Origin: JAFAHD01 sp035654355
GTDB taxonomy: Bacteria > Vulcanimicrobiota > Vulcanimicrobiia > Eremiobacterales > Eremiobacteraceae
Direction of reading: 5' to 3'
DNA: 29,008 nt
NCBI GenBank assembly: GCA_035654355.1
Contig: DASRXC010000003.1
Coordinates: forward strand, 1-29,008
In this document: in pieces, positions 1-7,215 of the stretch
Position numbering within the stretch: position 1 is the first letter of the stretch
How the letters are laid out: each line of letters starts with the position of its first letter
The notes under the pieces: generated by a model
What the model saw: the letters and a program-made list of their open reading frames with translations, nothing else
The model's database searches: none
What the model was told of the DNA's origin: nothing
Program-made: the position numbers and the translations under genes

Positions 1-303
1 GTCGGTGAGCGCCCGCAGATCGGCGCGCTCGTTTGATGTCAGCTCAGTTGCGTCGAGTGCCGCAAAGCGTGCGCGCCACGCGCGTTCCCATGCGTACGAA
101 GCCTCGCGTGCGTTGGGCGAGAGGTCCGGTAGCCGGTCATCGTAGGTATGGATGCCGATGCTGTCCGCAAAAAGCGGGTCGCGCGATTCTGATTCGGCCA
201 GATATTGGCGGACGAGCTGCGCAAACGTCGATGTCTGTGGAGCCGGCGCGGCGCCAGCAAGAATAAGCGCCATTGCGATGACGACCGCAACTCGTACTGT
301 CAC
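1..303 (-). CDS. DUF885-family secreted protein, N-terminal part (runs off left edge)
   Basis: The minus strand stays open from a GTG at 303 to the window edge, giving 101 residues of a longer protein. The N-terminus reads as a signal peptide: a short basic start, a hydrophobic stretch (VAVVIAMALILAGAAPA), then a small-residue cleavage area. After it comes a pattern I recognise from the start of DUF885 proteins: FADSIGIHTYDDRLPDLS, an Ala/Arg/Trp-rich helix, then LTSNERADLRALTD. DUF885 proteins are usually secreted or periplasmic, about 550-600 residues long, and often annotated as putative zinc peptidases. Their catalytic part lies outside this window, so activity cannot be judged. The start lies 55 bp after the gpmI stop. 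No convincing ribosome-binding site is visible and GTG is the only common start codon after the in-frame TAG at 355-357, apart from an internal ATG at residue 11 that would shorten the signal peptide. Confidence 0.7.
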   Translation of the reverse strand, partial: MTVRVAVVIAMALILAGAAPAPQTSTFAQLVRQYLAESESRDPLFADSIGIHTYDDRLPDLSPNAREASYAWERAWRARFAALDATELTSNERADLRALTD

Positions 304-358
304 GCGCGTGCGGTTCGGCGTTACGCCGCGCAGCCCTGTGCGCCTGCAGATGACCTAT

Positions 359-1894
359 TTACGGCAGCAAACTATGGCACGTCATCTCCGCTGGTTGCGG
401 CAAATGCATGAGCGCCAAGATGGTCGGCGCGACGTCGCATAAGCGGCCACCGGCGCGCAATGGTCCCGGCCCATTGCCGATCATGACGAATGGAACTGGA
501 TTGGCAGTGTGCGCCGTGAGCTCTTTGCCGGTCTTGAGATCGATCTTCTCTTCAGCGTTGCCGTGATCGGCTGTGACCAATAAGACACAGCCCGCATCGA
601 GCGCCGCTTTTTCGACCTTGCCCAAACAGTCGTCCACGACGTCGAGCGCGGTGATGATCGCATCCCACTTACCGGTGTGCCCGACCATATCAGGATTCGC
701 GTAGTTCATCACGATGAGCGCGTACGACTTCGAGCGCAGCGCCTCAACCGCAGCCGCCGTGATCTCAGGCGCGCGCATCTCCGGCTTGTGGTCGTACGTG
801 CCGACGTCGCGCGCCGACGGGATCAGCGTGCGCTCCTCACCCGGGAACGGCTCCTCGCGCCCACCCGAGAAGAAGTAGGTCACATGCGCGTACTTCTCGG
901 TCTCTGCCAAGCGCAATTGTTTGAGGCCGGCATCGGCGACGATCTCACCCAGCGTCCGCTCCTCGAAGATACGCCCGAACATGACCGGATTGCGGAACTC
1001 GTCGTCGTACAGCGTCATCAGCGCGAAGATGAAATCGCTGAAACGATGCACGGAGAACTCACTGAACGATGGATCGGAGAACGCGCGAGTGAGCTGACGT
1101 GCGCGGTCCGGCCGAAAGTTGAAGAAGAGACAGGCATCTCCGTCGCGCACGATCGGCTCCGCTTCGCCGACGAGCGTTGGCTTCACGAACTCGTCCGTCT
1201 CGCCACGAGCGTACGCAGCGGCCAGCGCATCCTCGACGTTGTTCGCGGTAAAGCCGACGCCGCGGACGAGCGCGTCGTAAGCGACCTGCGTGCGATCCCA
1301 GCGTTTGTCGCGATCCATCGCATAGTAACGGCCGCAGATCATCGAGATCGCCGCATCCGGCAGCTGGGCGCACTTCCTTTGCAGCTCTTCTAAATAAGCG
1401 CCGGCACTCTTGGGCGGCGTGTCGCGTCCGTCGAGGAAGGCAGCGACCCGCGTTCGCACCTTCGCGTCGCCCGCCGCGTCGAGCAACGCCCAAAGATGTT
1501 TCATCGACGAATGGACGCCGCCCGGCGAGACAAGCCCCAACAAGTGGAACGTGCCGCCCGTGCGCTTCACATGGTCAAGGCATAACGCGAGCACGGGATT
1601 ACGGAAGAAACTGCCGTTGTCGATCGCGCGATCGATGCGCGTGATGCTCTGATAGACGACCCGGCCTGCTCCAAGATTGAGATGCCCGACTTCGCTGTTG
1701 CCCTGCTGGCCGGCCGGCAGACCAACGGCCTCACCGCCCGCGCCGAGTTCCGTGTGTGGATAGTGCTCGAGCATCGCGCGGTAGTTCGGCATCTTCGCGG
1801 CGGCGATCGCATTGCCGCGCGTTTCGCTGGAGATCCCGAAGCCGTCGAGGATGCACAGGATGACGCGCTGTCCGCCCTCAGGCGCTTGCGCCAT
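359..1894 (-). CDS. gpmI: 2,3-bisphosphoglycerate-independent phosphoglycerate mutase
   Basis: Interconverts 3-phosphoglycerate and 2-phosphoglycerate in glycolysis; cytoplasmic, Mn-dependent, alkaline-phosphatase superfamily. The 511-residue product matches the usual family length. Visible signatures are the N-terminal metal-binding LDGFG (Asp17), the phosphoserine region QQGNSEVGHLNLGAGR with catalytic Ser67, the substrate-binding DGRDTPPKS, YYAMDRDKRWDR and FNFRPDRARQLTRA, and the C-terminal metal-binding blocks MNYANPDMVGHTG and TADHGNAEE. The ATG start at 1894 lies inside the end of tpiA (17-bp overlap), so the two are probably translationally coupled. It is the last glycolytic gene of a gap-pgk-tpiA-gpmI run. 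Enolase, often next in such clusters, is absent and is replaced by the DUF885 gene. Confidence 0.97.
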   Translation of the reverse strand: MAQAPEGGQRVILCILDGFGISSETRGNAIAAAKMPNYRAMLEHYPHTELGAGGEAVGLPAGQQGNSEVGHLNLGAGRVVYQSITRIDRAIDNGSFFRNPVLALCLDHVKRTGGTFHLLGLVSPGGVHSSMKHLWALLDAAGDAKVRTRVAAFLDGRDTPPKSAGAYLEELQRKCAQLPDAAISMICGRYYAMDRDKRWDRTQVAYDALVRGVGFTANNVEDALAAAYARGETDEFVKPTLVGEAEPIVRDGDACLFFNFRPDRARQLTRAFSDPSFSEFSVHRFSDFIFALMTLYDDEFRNPVMFGRIFEERTLGEIVADAGLKQLRLAETEKYAHVTYFFSGGREEPFPGEERTLIPSARDVGTYDHKPEMRAPEITAAAVEALRSKSYALIVMNYANPDMVGHTGKWDAIITALDVVDDCLGKVEKAALDAGCVLLVTADHGNAEEKIDLKTGKELTAHTANPVPFVMIGNGPGPLRAGGRLCDVAPTILALMHLPQPAEMTCHSLLP

Positions 1895-2654
1895 CGGTAC
1901 CCCGCATTGCGTTTCCGATGAGCGTCGCGAAGCCTGCGGGATCCAAACTCGCCGAGCCGACCAAGCCGCCGTCGACGTTGGCTTGCTCGCACAACGACAT
2001 TGCGTTGTCCGGCTTCATGGAACCCCCGTAAAGGATCGTCGCGTCTGACAGCCCGCCGGCCAGCGCCCGGATGAACCCGATCGTCTCGTCGGCGCCTTGC
2101 GGCGTGTCGCACATGCCGGTGCCGATCGCCCAGATCGGCTCATACGCGATGACGATTCCCGCGCGCTGGTCATCGGTCAGGTGCCCGAGACACGCGCGGA
2201 CTTGACTCGCAACGACATCAAGACGTTTGCCCGTCTCATGTTCCTCGAACGTCTCGCCGACGCACACGATGGGGATGACGTCCGCCATGAGCAGCGCCGA
2301 TACTTTGCGCGCAACCGCCTCGTCGGTATCGCCGAACATGCGGCGCCGTTCGGAGTGACCGACGATGCAATAGTCCACCGACTCTCCGGCCAGCATCGTC
2401 GGGCTGATCTCGCCCGTATACGCGCCTTCGGATTCCCAATAGACGTCTTGCGCACCGGTGTCGATGAAGCCCGCGCGTTCATGGCGGAGCAGCTCTTCGC
2501 GCACAGGTACGAGATCGATGAACGGAACGCACAGCACGATCGCGGCGCGTTCGCGGTACGGATCCGCGAGCGGAATGAACGCGCGCACGTACTCGCGCGC
2601 CTGCTCAGGCGTCTTGTACATCTTCCAGTTCGCCGCGAAGAAGGGTTCTCTCAC
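1878..2654 (-). CDS. tpiA: Triosephosphate isomerase
   Basis: Interconverts dihydroxyacetone phosphate and glyceraldehyde 3-phosphate; cytoplasmic TIM barrel, normally a dimer. The 258-residue product carries all catalytic residues: Asn9 and Lys11 in AANWKMYK, His100 in IVGHSERR, and Glu172 in AYEPIWAIGTG. The phosphate-binding LYGGSMKP and the Gly-Gly of VDGGLVGSASL near the C-terminus are also intact. It starts with GTG at 2654, and the codon overlaps the pgk stop as GTGA. Its 3' end overlaps gpmI by 17 bp. Nothing about it looks decayed or horizontally acquired. Confidence 0.97.
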   Translation of the reverse strand: MREPFFAANWKMYKTPEQAREYVRAFIPLADPYRERAAIVLCVPFIDLVPVREELLRHERAGFIDTGAQDVYWESEGAYTGEISPTMLAGESVDYCIVGHSERRRMFGDTDEAVARKVSALLMADVIPIVCVGETFEEHETGKRLDVVASQVRACLGHLTDDQRAGIVIAYEPIWAIGTGMCDTPQGADETIGFIRALAGGLSDATILYGGSMKPDNAMSLCEQANVDGGLVGSASLDPAGFATLIGNAMRGTDGASA

Positions 2655-3841
2655 GCGCGCGCCGCGTCGCGTAGTGCGGCGACGCCCGGCAACTCCTTGC
2701 CTTCGATGTATTCGAGCGTCGCGCCGCCGCCGGTCGAGATGTAGGTCATCTTGTCGGCAAAACCGAGCTTGTGAGCGGCCGCCGCGCTGTCGCCTCCGCC
2801 GACGACCGACATCGCGCCGGACTCGGCGATCGCTTGACCGATCGCTTCGGTGCCGGCCGCGAACGCATCCATCTCAAACACGCCCATCGGACCGTTCCAA
2901 AGCACCGTTTTGGCATCGAGGATGACGCCGGTGAACTTCTCTGCACTGGTCGGTCCGATGTCCAGGATCATCTCATCGGGCTGTATCTCGTCAACGTCGG
3001 AGAAGCGTGTTTGCGCATCGGGCTTGAGCTCAGTGGCGACCACGGCATCGACCGGTAGGAGCGTCTCGACCCGGGTCGCCTTGCGATCGATCTCCTCGCG
3101 CACTTGCTTGGCGGGGCCGAGATCTTCATCGCGCAGGGATTTGCCGACATCGAATCCCTCGGCCGCCAGCAGCGTGTTCGCCATGCCGCCGCCGATCAGA
3201 ATCGCATCGCAGATATCCAGCAAGCGCGAGATCACGCCGATCTTGTCGGCGACCTTGGCGCCGCCCAGCACTGCGACGAACGGCCGGCGCGGGCGTTCGA
3301 GCACCTCGTCGAGGACGTCGAGTTCGCGCTCGAGCAGCGGCCCCATATAAGAAGGAAGAAACGCGGTGACGCCCACCGTCGACGCGTGGGCGCGATGCGC
3401 GGTGCCGAAGGCATCGTCGACGTACAGGTCGCCGAGACTCGCCAGCTCGCGTGAGAACTGCGGATCGTTCGCCTCTTCCTCAGGGTGAAAGCGAAGGTTT
3501 TCGAGCAACAGGATGTCGCCGTCGGCGAGCGCGGCGACGGCAGCCTGCACCGCCGGACCGACGCAATCGGGCGCGGTCTTGACCTCCTTGCCGAGCGCGC
3601 GGCTGAGCGCCACGGCGACAGGCGCCATGCGCAGTGAATCGACGACCTTGCCGTCGGGACGGCCTAAATGCGACATCACGATGACCCGCGCGCCGCGCTC
3701 GCTCAGGTTGCGCAGCGTCGGCACGGCGGCTTGGATGCGGGTGTCGTCAGCAACGGCGCCCCCCGCGAGCGGCACGTTGAGATCCTCCCGCACCAGCACG
3801 CGCTTGCCGCGGACGTCAACCTCCGCGATACCTTTGGTCAC
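2651..3841 (-). CDS. pgk: Phosphoglycerate kinase
   Basis: Transfers a phosphate from 1,3-bisphosphoglycerate to ADP in glycolysis; cytoplasmic two-domain kinase. The 396-residue length is standard. The N-terminal substrate domain shows VLVREDLNVPL, the MSHLGRPDG loop and LLLENLRFHPEEE. The nucleotide-binding domain shows AVLGGAKVADKIGVI, the LWNGPMGVFE segment, VVGGGDSAAAAHKLG and the terminal STGGGATLEYIEGKELPG. Start is GTG at 3841, overlapping the gap stop as GTGA, and the stop overlaps the tpiA GTG in the same way. This repeated arrangement suggests that ribosomes pass from gap to pgk to tpiA without separate strong initiation sites. Confidence 0.97.
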   Translation of the reverse strand: MTKGIAEVDVRGKRVLVREDLNVPLAGGAVADDTRIQAAVPTLRNLSERGARVIVMSHLGRPDGKVVDSLRMAPVAVALSRALGKEVKTAPDCVGPAVQAAVAALADGDILLLENLRFHPEEEANDPQFSRELASLGDLYVDDAFGTAHRAHASTVGVTAFLPSYMGPLLERELDVLDEVLERPRRPFVAVLGGAKVADKIGVISRLLDICDAILIGGGMANTLLAAEGFDVGKSLRDEDLGPAKQVREEIDRKATRVETLLPVDAVVATELKPDAQTRFSDVDEIQPDEMILDIGPTSAEKFTGVILDAKTVLWNGPMGVFEMDAFAAGTEAIGQAIAESGAMSVVGGGDSAAAAHKLGFADKMTYISTGGGATLEYIEGKELPGVAALRDAARA

Positions 3842-4860
3842 CGCGCCGCGACCGGTTCCTTGGCGAGCACGTACGCGGTCAGATCAGCGATCCGGCACGA
3901 GTAGCCCCACTCGTTGTCGTACCAGCTCAAGATTTTGACAAACGTTCCGCCTAACACCAGCGTCGAGAGGCTGTCGACGATGGATGAACGCGAGTCGCCG
4001 CGGAAGTCGGTCGAGACGAGCGGCTCGTCGGTGACGCCGAGAATGTCTTTCATGCGTCCTGCTTCGTAACGGCGGAACAGCGCATTGACCGCGTCTTTGG
4101 ACGTCGGCTTTTCGACCTGCACCGCAAGATCGACGACCGAGACGGTCGGTGTGGGCACGCGCAGCGAGATGCCGTCGAGTTTGCCCTTGGCCTCGGGGAC
4201 GACGAGGTGGAGCGCTTTTGCCGCGCCCGTCGACGTCGGGATGATGTTGATCGCCGCCGCGCGCGCGCGGCGTAGATCCTTGTGCGGGAAATCGAGGATG
4301 ACCTGATCGTTCGTGTACGAGTGAACGGTCGTCATCGTGCCGTTCACCAGACCGAGTTCATCGACGACGATTTTGACCAGCGGCGCGAGGCAATTCGTCG
4401 TGCACGACGCGTTCGAGATGATCTTGTCCGTGGCCGGATCGTATTTCTCTTCGTTGACGCCGAGCACGATGGTGATGTCTTCGTTGGTCGCGGGAGCCGA
4501 GATGATGACGCGCTTCGCGCCGGCGTCGAGATGCGCTTTGGCCTTGGTGCCGTCGGTAAAAATACCGGTCGATTCGATGACGAGATCGATGCCGAGATCC
4601 TTCCAGGGCAGCTTGCTCGGGTCGCGCTCGGCGAGGTAACGGATGGAATGGCCGTCAATCGTGATCGAGCCCTCGCCGTGCGTGACCGTGCCGGGGAAGC
4701 GCCCGTACGTCGAGTCATAGCGGAACAAATGGGCGGCGGTGTTGGTGTCGGTCAAGTCGTTGACGGCGACGACCTCGATATCCGAGTGGCGCTCCATGAT
4801 GGCGCGCAGGCTCTGGCGGCCGATGCGCCCGAAGCCATTGATCGCAACGCGCTGGCTCAC
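3838..4860 (-). CDS. gap: Glyceraldehyde-3-phosphate dehydrogenase, type I
   Basis: Oxidises and phosphorylates glyceraldehyde 3-phosphate to 1,3-bisphosphoglycerate with NAD; cytoplasmic tetramer. The 340-residue protein has the Rossmann start VAINGFGRIGR, the nucleotide-site VNDLTD, the active-site SNASCTTNCLAPL with catalytic Cys153, catalytic His180 in TTVHSYT, the phosphate-binding NIIPTSTGAAKA and the C-terminal SWYDNEWGYS. I chose the GTG at 4860 rather than the TTG two codons upstream. A strong GGGAGGG ribosome site lies 8 nt before the GTG but only 2 nt before the TTG. It follows whiA after an 86-bp gap, the longest in this run, and that gap contains possible RNA structure. Confidence 0.97.
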   Translation of the reverse strand: MSQRVAINGFGRIGRQSLRAIMERHSDIEVVAVNDLTDTNTAAHLFRYDSTYGRFPGTVTHGEGSITIDGHSIRYLAERDPSKLPWKDLGIDLVIESTGIFTDGTKAKAHLDAGAKRVIISAPATNEDITIVLGVNEEKYDPATDKIISNASCTTNCLAPLVKIVVDELGLVNGTMTTVHSYTNDQVILDFPHKDLRRARAAAINIIPTSTGAAKALHLVVPEAKGKLDGISLRVPTPTVSVVDLAVQVEKPTSKDAVNALFRRYEAGRMKDILGVTDEPLVSTDFRGDSRSSIVDSLSTLVLGGTFVKILSWYDNEWGYSCRIADLTAYVLAKEPVAAR

Positions 4861-4866
4861 AAGCAA

Positions 4867-4946
4867 GTCCCTCCCTTGGAGCAGGCGGGATTCACTCGCT
4901 CCTGCCGCCCCGCCTTCAAGCTTCTGGTCCGGCTAGGCCGCTCCGC
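4867..4946 (-). promoter_or_regulatory. Structured leader upstream of gap
   Basis: This 80-base strip between whiA and gap holds two complementary pairings. Plus-strand 4883-4889 (aggcggg) pairs with 4909-4915, a 7-bp stem with a 19-nt loop. Plus-strand 4878-4882 (ggagc) pairs with 4898-4902, a 5-bp stem. The order of the arms is interleaved, so the pairings would exclude each other or form an H-type pseudoknot. The structure ends just before the strong gap ribosome-binding site. GC-rich sequence makes chance pairing fairly likely. I see no T-tract and no clear -10/-35 promoter. Confidence 0.3.
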
Positions 4947-5774
4947 CTAGGCCTGTCGTTCGATTGTGCGCAGCCGGTATGCCATAGCGGCTTTTGTCAC
5001 AGGCGGTCGCGCGCGCGCAGCCAGTTCGGCGATGGTGTACTCGGGATGCGCGAGGCGCAAGCGCGCCGCTTCGTGCAGTGCCGCGCTCACCGCGCGCGTG
5101 CGCGAACGCCGCATGAGTCTGGCGGCCGCCGCGTGTTGGCGAACGCTCGTGGCGGCTGCGCGCGCGGCATTGGCCGCTTCGCTGTTCACCCGCCGGCGTG
5201 TGACGTTCTTCGTGTAGCGGAGCGCGAGCAGATCGTCGAGCGCAAGGACGGCACGTGCCGCGCCCATGTGACCGAGCAGTTCGGCCACTGCGCTTGCACC
5301 CTTGACATAGACGAGTGGCCGGCCGCGCCGGGCAGAGCGTGTTGCGCGTACCCCAAAGCTGCGCAACCCGCGTTGGAGCGCGCGTGCACGCTGGTCGTCG
5401 GGCGGCACGAACTCCAAATGGTACGAGCGATGCGGATCTGCAACCGATCCGCATGCCAAAAACGCCGCGCGTAACCACGCGCGCCGGCAGCAGGCCCGTT
5501 GCGGCACCGCCGCCTGCGTTGCGAGCGGTTGGGCGACCGTCACTTCGGTGGCGCGACGGCCGAATCGCCGTCCTGCCGGGCGCGCTTGATCGACGCGCAC
5601 GCCGGCCGTCTTTGCCGCGCGCAGTGCAGCGCGCACGACAGGGCCTCGATCGCTGAGCACAAGGCGCGCAGGGCCGTTTGAGAACGCAGCCAGGGTGCGG
5701 ACGAACGCGCCCGGACAACACGTACGCGCGAAGGCGGCTGCGGCGATCTCGTCTTTCGCGTCTGTCGAGAACAC
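4947..5774 (-). CDS. whiA: WhiA-type DNA-binding protein (sporulation/cell-division regulator family)
   Basis: WhiA proteins are transcription factors built from a LAGLIDADG homing-endonuclease-derived N-terminal domain and a C-terminal helix-turn-helix. In Streptomyces they control sporulation septation, and in Bacillus they affect division and chromosome segregation. Diagnostic blocks are present: FSTDAKDEIAAAA at the start, CCRRAWLRAAFLACGSV then YHLEFV (about residues 95-123), the YVKGASAVAELLGHMGA segment, RRRVNSEAANAARAAATSVRQ, and a C-terminal LRLAHPEYTIAELAARARPP helix-turn-helix region. I place the start at GTG 5774 because family members begin just before FS; GTG 5813 would add 13 residues and overlap the upstream glycosyltransferase by 28 bp. 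The position just upstream of gap-pgk-tpiA matches actinobacterial gene order. The usual rapZ and yvcK partners are missing here. A 6-bp hairpin overlaps the stop but has no T-tract. Confidence 0.9.
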   Translation of the reverse strand: MFSTDAKDEIAAAAFARTCCPGAFVRTLAAFSNGPARLVLSDRGPVVRAALRAAKTAGVRVDQARPAGRRFGRRATEVTVAQPLATQAAVPQRACCRRAWLRAAFLACGSVADPHRSYHLEFVPPDDQRARALQRGLRSFGVRATRSARRGRPLVYVKGASAVAELLGHMGAARAVLALDDLLALRYTKNVTRRRVNSEAANAARAAATSVRQHAAAARLMRRSRTRAVSAALHEAARLRLAHPEYTIAELAARARPPVTKAAMAYRLRTIERQA

Positions 5775-5785
5775 AGTGCTGCCGC

Positions 5786-6958
5786 TTAGAGCGCGGCGGA
5801 CGCCTTTGCGCACACTTCTGCGTAGTGGGCTTCAAGCGTATCGGTGAGCGCTTCGACTGAACACGGGCGGGCGACGTTCATCGCCGAGGCGACGCGGCGT
5901 GCGCGTTCGTCCTCGCCAGCGCGAACGAGCGCGACGATCGCATCTCCAAGTTCGGCTGCGCTCTCGCGCGCGAGAATTCCGGACTCACCGGAGACGACTT
6001 CGCGCGTGACTGCGCAATCGACCGCGGCGACTGGCACGCCGTGGGTCATCGCCTCGAGCAACACAAGGCCCTGTGTCTCAGTCGTCGACGCGAAGACGAA
6101 CGCGTCGGCGGCAGCGTAATACGCGCCCAACTCCGCTTGCGGGAGCGCGCCGGTGAAACGGATGCGCGGCGACGAGGGCAGCTGGTTCGCGTGGCGGCGC
6201 AGCGCCTCTTCATGCGGACCCGAACCGACGACGATCAGTCTCAGATCGGGAATGCGTCGCGCAGCTGCGTCAAACGCATCGAGCACAAGGTCGACGTTTT
6301 TTTCTTTGCCGAGGCGGCCGACGAAGAGCGCGATCGGGCCGCCGCCGGCACGGATGCGAGGTCCTTGCGCCGCGCTGGTCGCGAAGAGCGAGACATCGAC
6401 ACCGCTGGGAAGCACGAGGATCGGCCGGTCGACGCCGTACGATGTGAGCAGGTCGCGGATGCCGTACGTCGGCGCGATCACGCATGACGCGCGATTGCAG
6501 AATTGGCGCGACACCCACACCGCTTGCGCGCGCGTGAAGCCGGGGTCGACCGGCACGTAGTGCGCGTACTCGGTCCACAACGTGTGGTAGGTGAGGAAGA
6601 GCGGCATCTTGCGGAACTGCGCCAAGTACGCGCCGAGGCAGCCGATGAAGAACATCGAGTGCGCGTGAATCACGTCGAAGGGCATGCGCGGCAGCGTCGC
6701 TAGCAGTTTCGCCGGAAGCGGAAACGCCATGCGGAACTGCGGATAGAACGGGAACGGCGACGAGCGCAGCCGGAACACGTCCGGATCGTCGTCGACCGCG
6801 CCTTCGTGCGAGGGCGCGATGACGATGACGCGATGGCCACGCCTGCGCAGCTCGCGCATCGTGCTGACGAGCGATGTGACGACGCCGTTGATCTCGGGGA
6901 GGTACGAATCGACGAACATGCCGATCGTCAGCGGCCGGCCCACCAAGTGGCGCCTCAT
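5786..6958 (-). CDS. GT4-family glycosyltransferase (glycolipid-synthase-like)
   Basis: A 390-residue retaining glycosyltransferase of GT-B fold. The N-terminal half opens with TIGMFVDSYLPEINGVVTS, a signature typical of diacylglycerol glucosyltransferases and phosphatidylinositol mannosyltransferase-like GT4 enzymes, followed by FDVIHAHSMFF. The C-terminal half has ALFVGRLGKEKNVDLVLDAF, the nucleotide-sugar-binding LIVVGSGPHEEAL, and the E-X7-E motif formed by Glu294 and Glu302 in TETQGLVLLEAM. No transmembrane segment is obvious; such enzymes usually attach peripherally to the inner membrane. Making a membrane glycolipid is the most likely role, but the sugar and acceptor cannot be read from sequence. 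The ATG at 6958 overlaps the rqcP stop as ATGA, so expression is linked to ribosome-rescue and division genes. Confidence 0.88.
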   Translation of the reverse strand: MRRHLVGRPLTIGMFVDSYLPEINGVVTSLVSTMRELRRRGHRVIVIAPSHEGAVDDDPDVFRLRSSPFPFYPQFRMAFPLPAKLLATLPRMPFDVIHAHSMFFIGCLGAYLAQFRKMPLFLTYHTLWTEYAHYVPVDPGFTRAQAVWVSRQFCNRASCVIAPTYGIRDLLTSYGVDRPILVLPSGVDVSLFATSAAQGPRIRAGGGPIALFVGRLGKEKNVDLVLDAFDAAARRIPDLRLIVVGSGPHEEALRRHANQLPSSPRIRFTGALPQAELGAYYAAADAFVFASTTETQGLVLLEAMTHGVPVAAVDCAVTREVVSGESGILARESAAELGDAIVALVRAGEDERARRVASAMNVARPCSVEALTDTLEAHYAEVCAKASAAL

Positions 6959-7215
6959 GCGGTGCGGTGGTCCTCGAGCACCGCGTAGAGCGATTCGGGC
7001 TTGACCCGCGCGCCGGGGCGCTCCGGCAGCGAAAGCACGCGCACGCGCACGTCGCGCGACGCGTAATGGATGAGAAGTTCGTCGCCGACGTGGACCGCGT
7101 GTGACGGCTTGACGGCGCGTCCACCAACCTCGATGCGCCCGGCGTCGAGCGCCTCCTTCGCTTCCGTCCTGCGCTTGGCGAGACGCGAGACCTTAAGATA
7201 CTTGTCCAGTCTCAT
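6955..7215 (-). CDS. rqcP: S4-domain RNA-binding protein RqcP (YabO/Hsp15 family)
   Basis: Small S4 RNA-binding protein. In Bacillus its orthologue RqcP works with RqcH on stalled 50S subunits during alanine tailing in ribosome quality control. The product from ATG 7215 is 86 residues, and MRLDKYLKVSRLAKRRTEAK plus the following GRIEVGGRAVKPSHAVHVGDEL are almost textbook YabO. The C-terminal tail (PESLYAVLEDH) also follows the YabO pattern rather than the longer Hsp15 one. A further 13 upstream codons are open but precede the conserved start and lie inside the MazG gene. The chosen start overlaps that gene by 23 bp. The order MazG fusion then rqcP matches yabN-yabO in Bacillus. An RqcH gene is not in the window. 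Confidence 0.93.
   Translation of the reverse strand: MRLDKYLKVSRLAKRRTEAKEALDAGRIEVGGRAVKPSHAVHVGDELLIHYASRDVRVRVLSLPERPGARVKPESLYAVLEDHRTA

Noticed and set aside
677..1393. 238-codon plus-strand open frame opposite gpmI
   Set aside because: Antisense shadow of a gene with all catalytic motifs in place.
4933..4950. 6-bp hairpin at the whiA stop as a terminator
   Set aside because: Short stem and no T-tract on the minus strand; gap is probably read through from upstream.
4933..5835. 300-codon minus-strand frame overlapping whiA
   Set aside because: Arg/Ala/Pro-rich and without domains; the other frame has the complete set of WhiA blocks.
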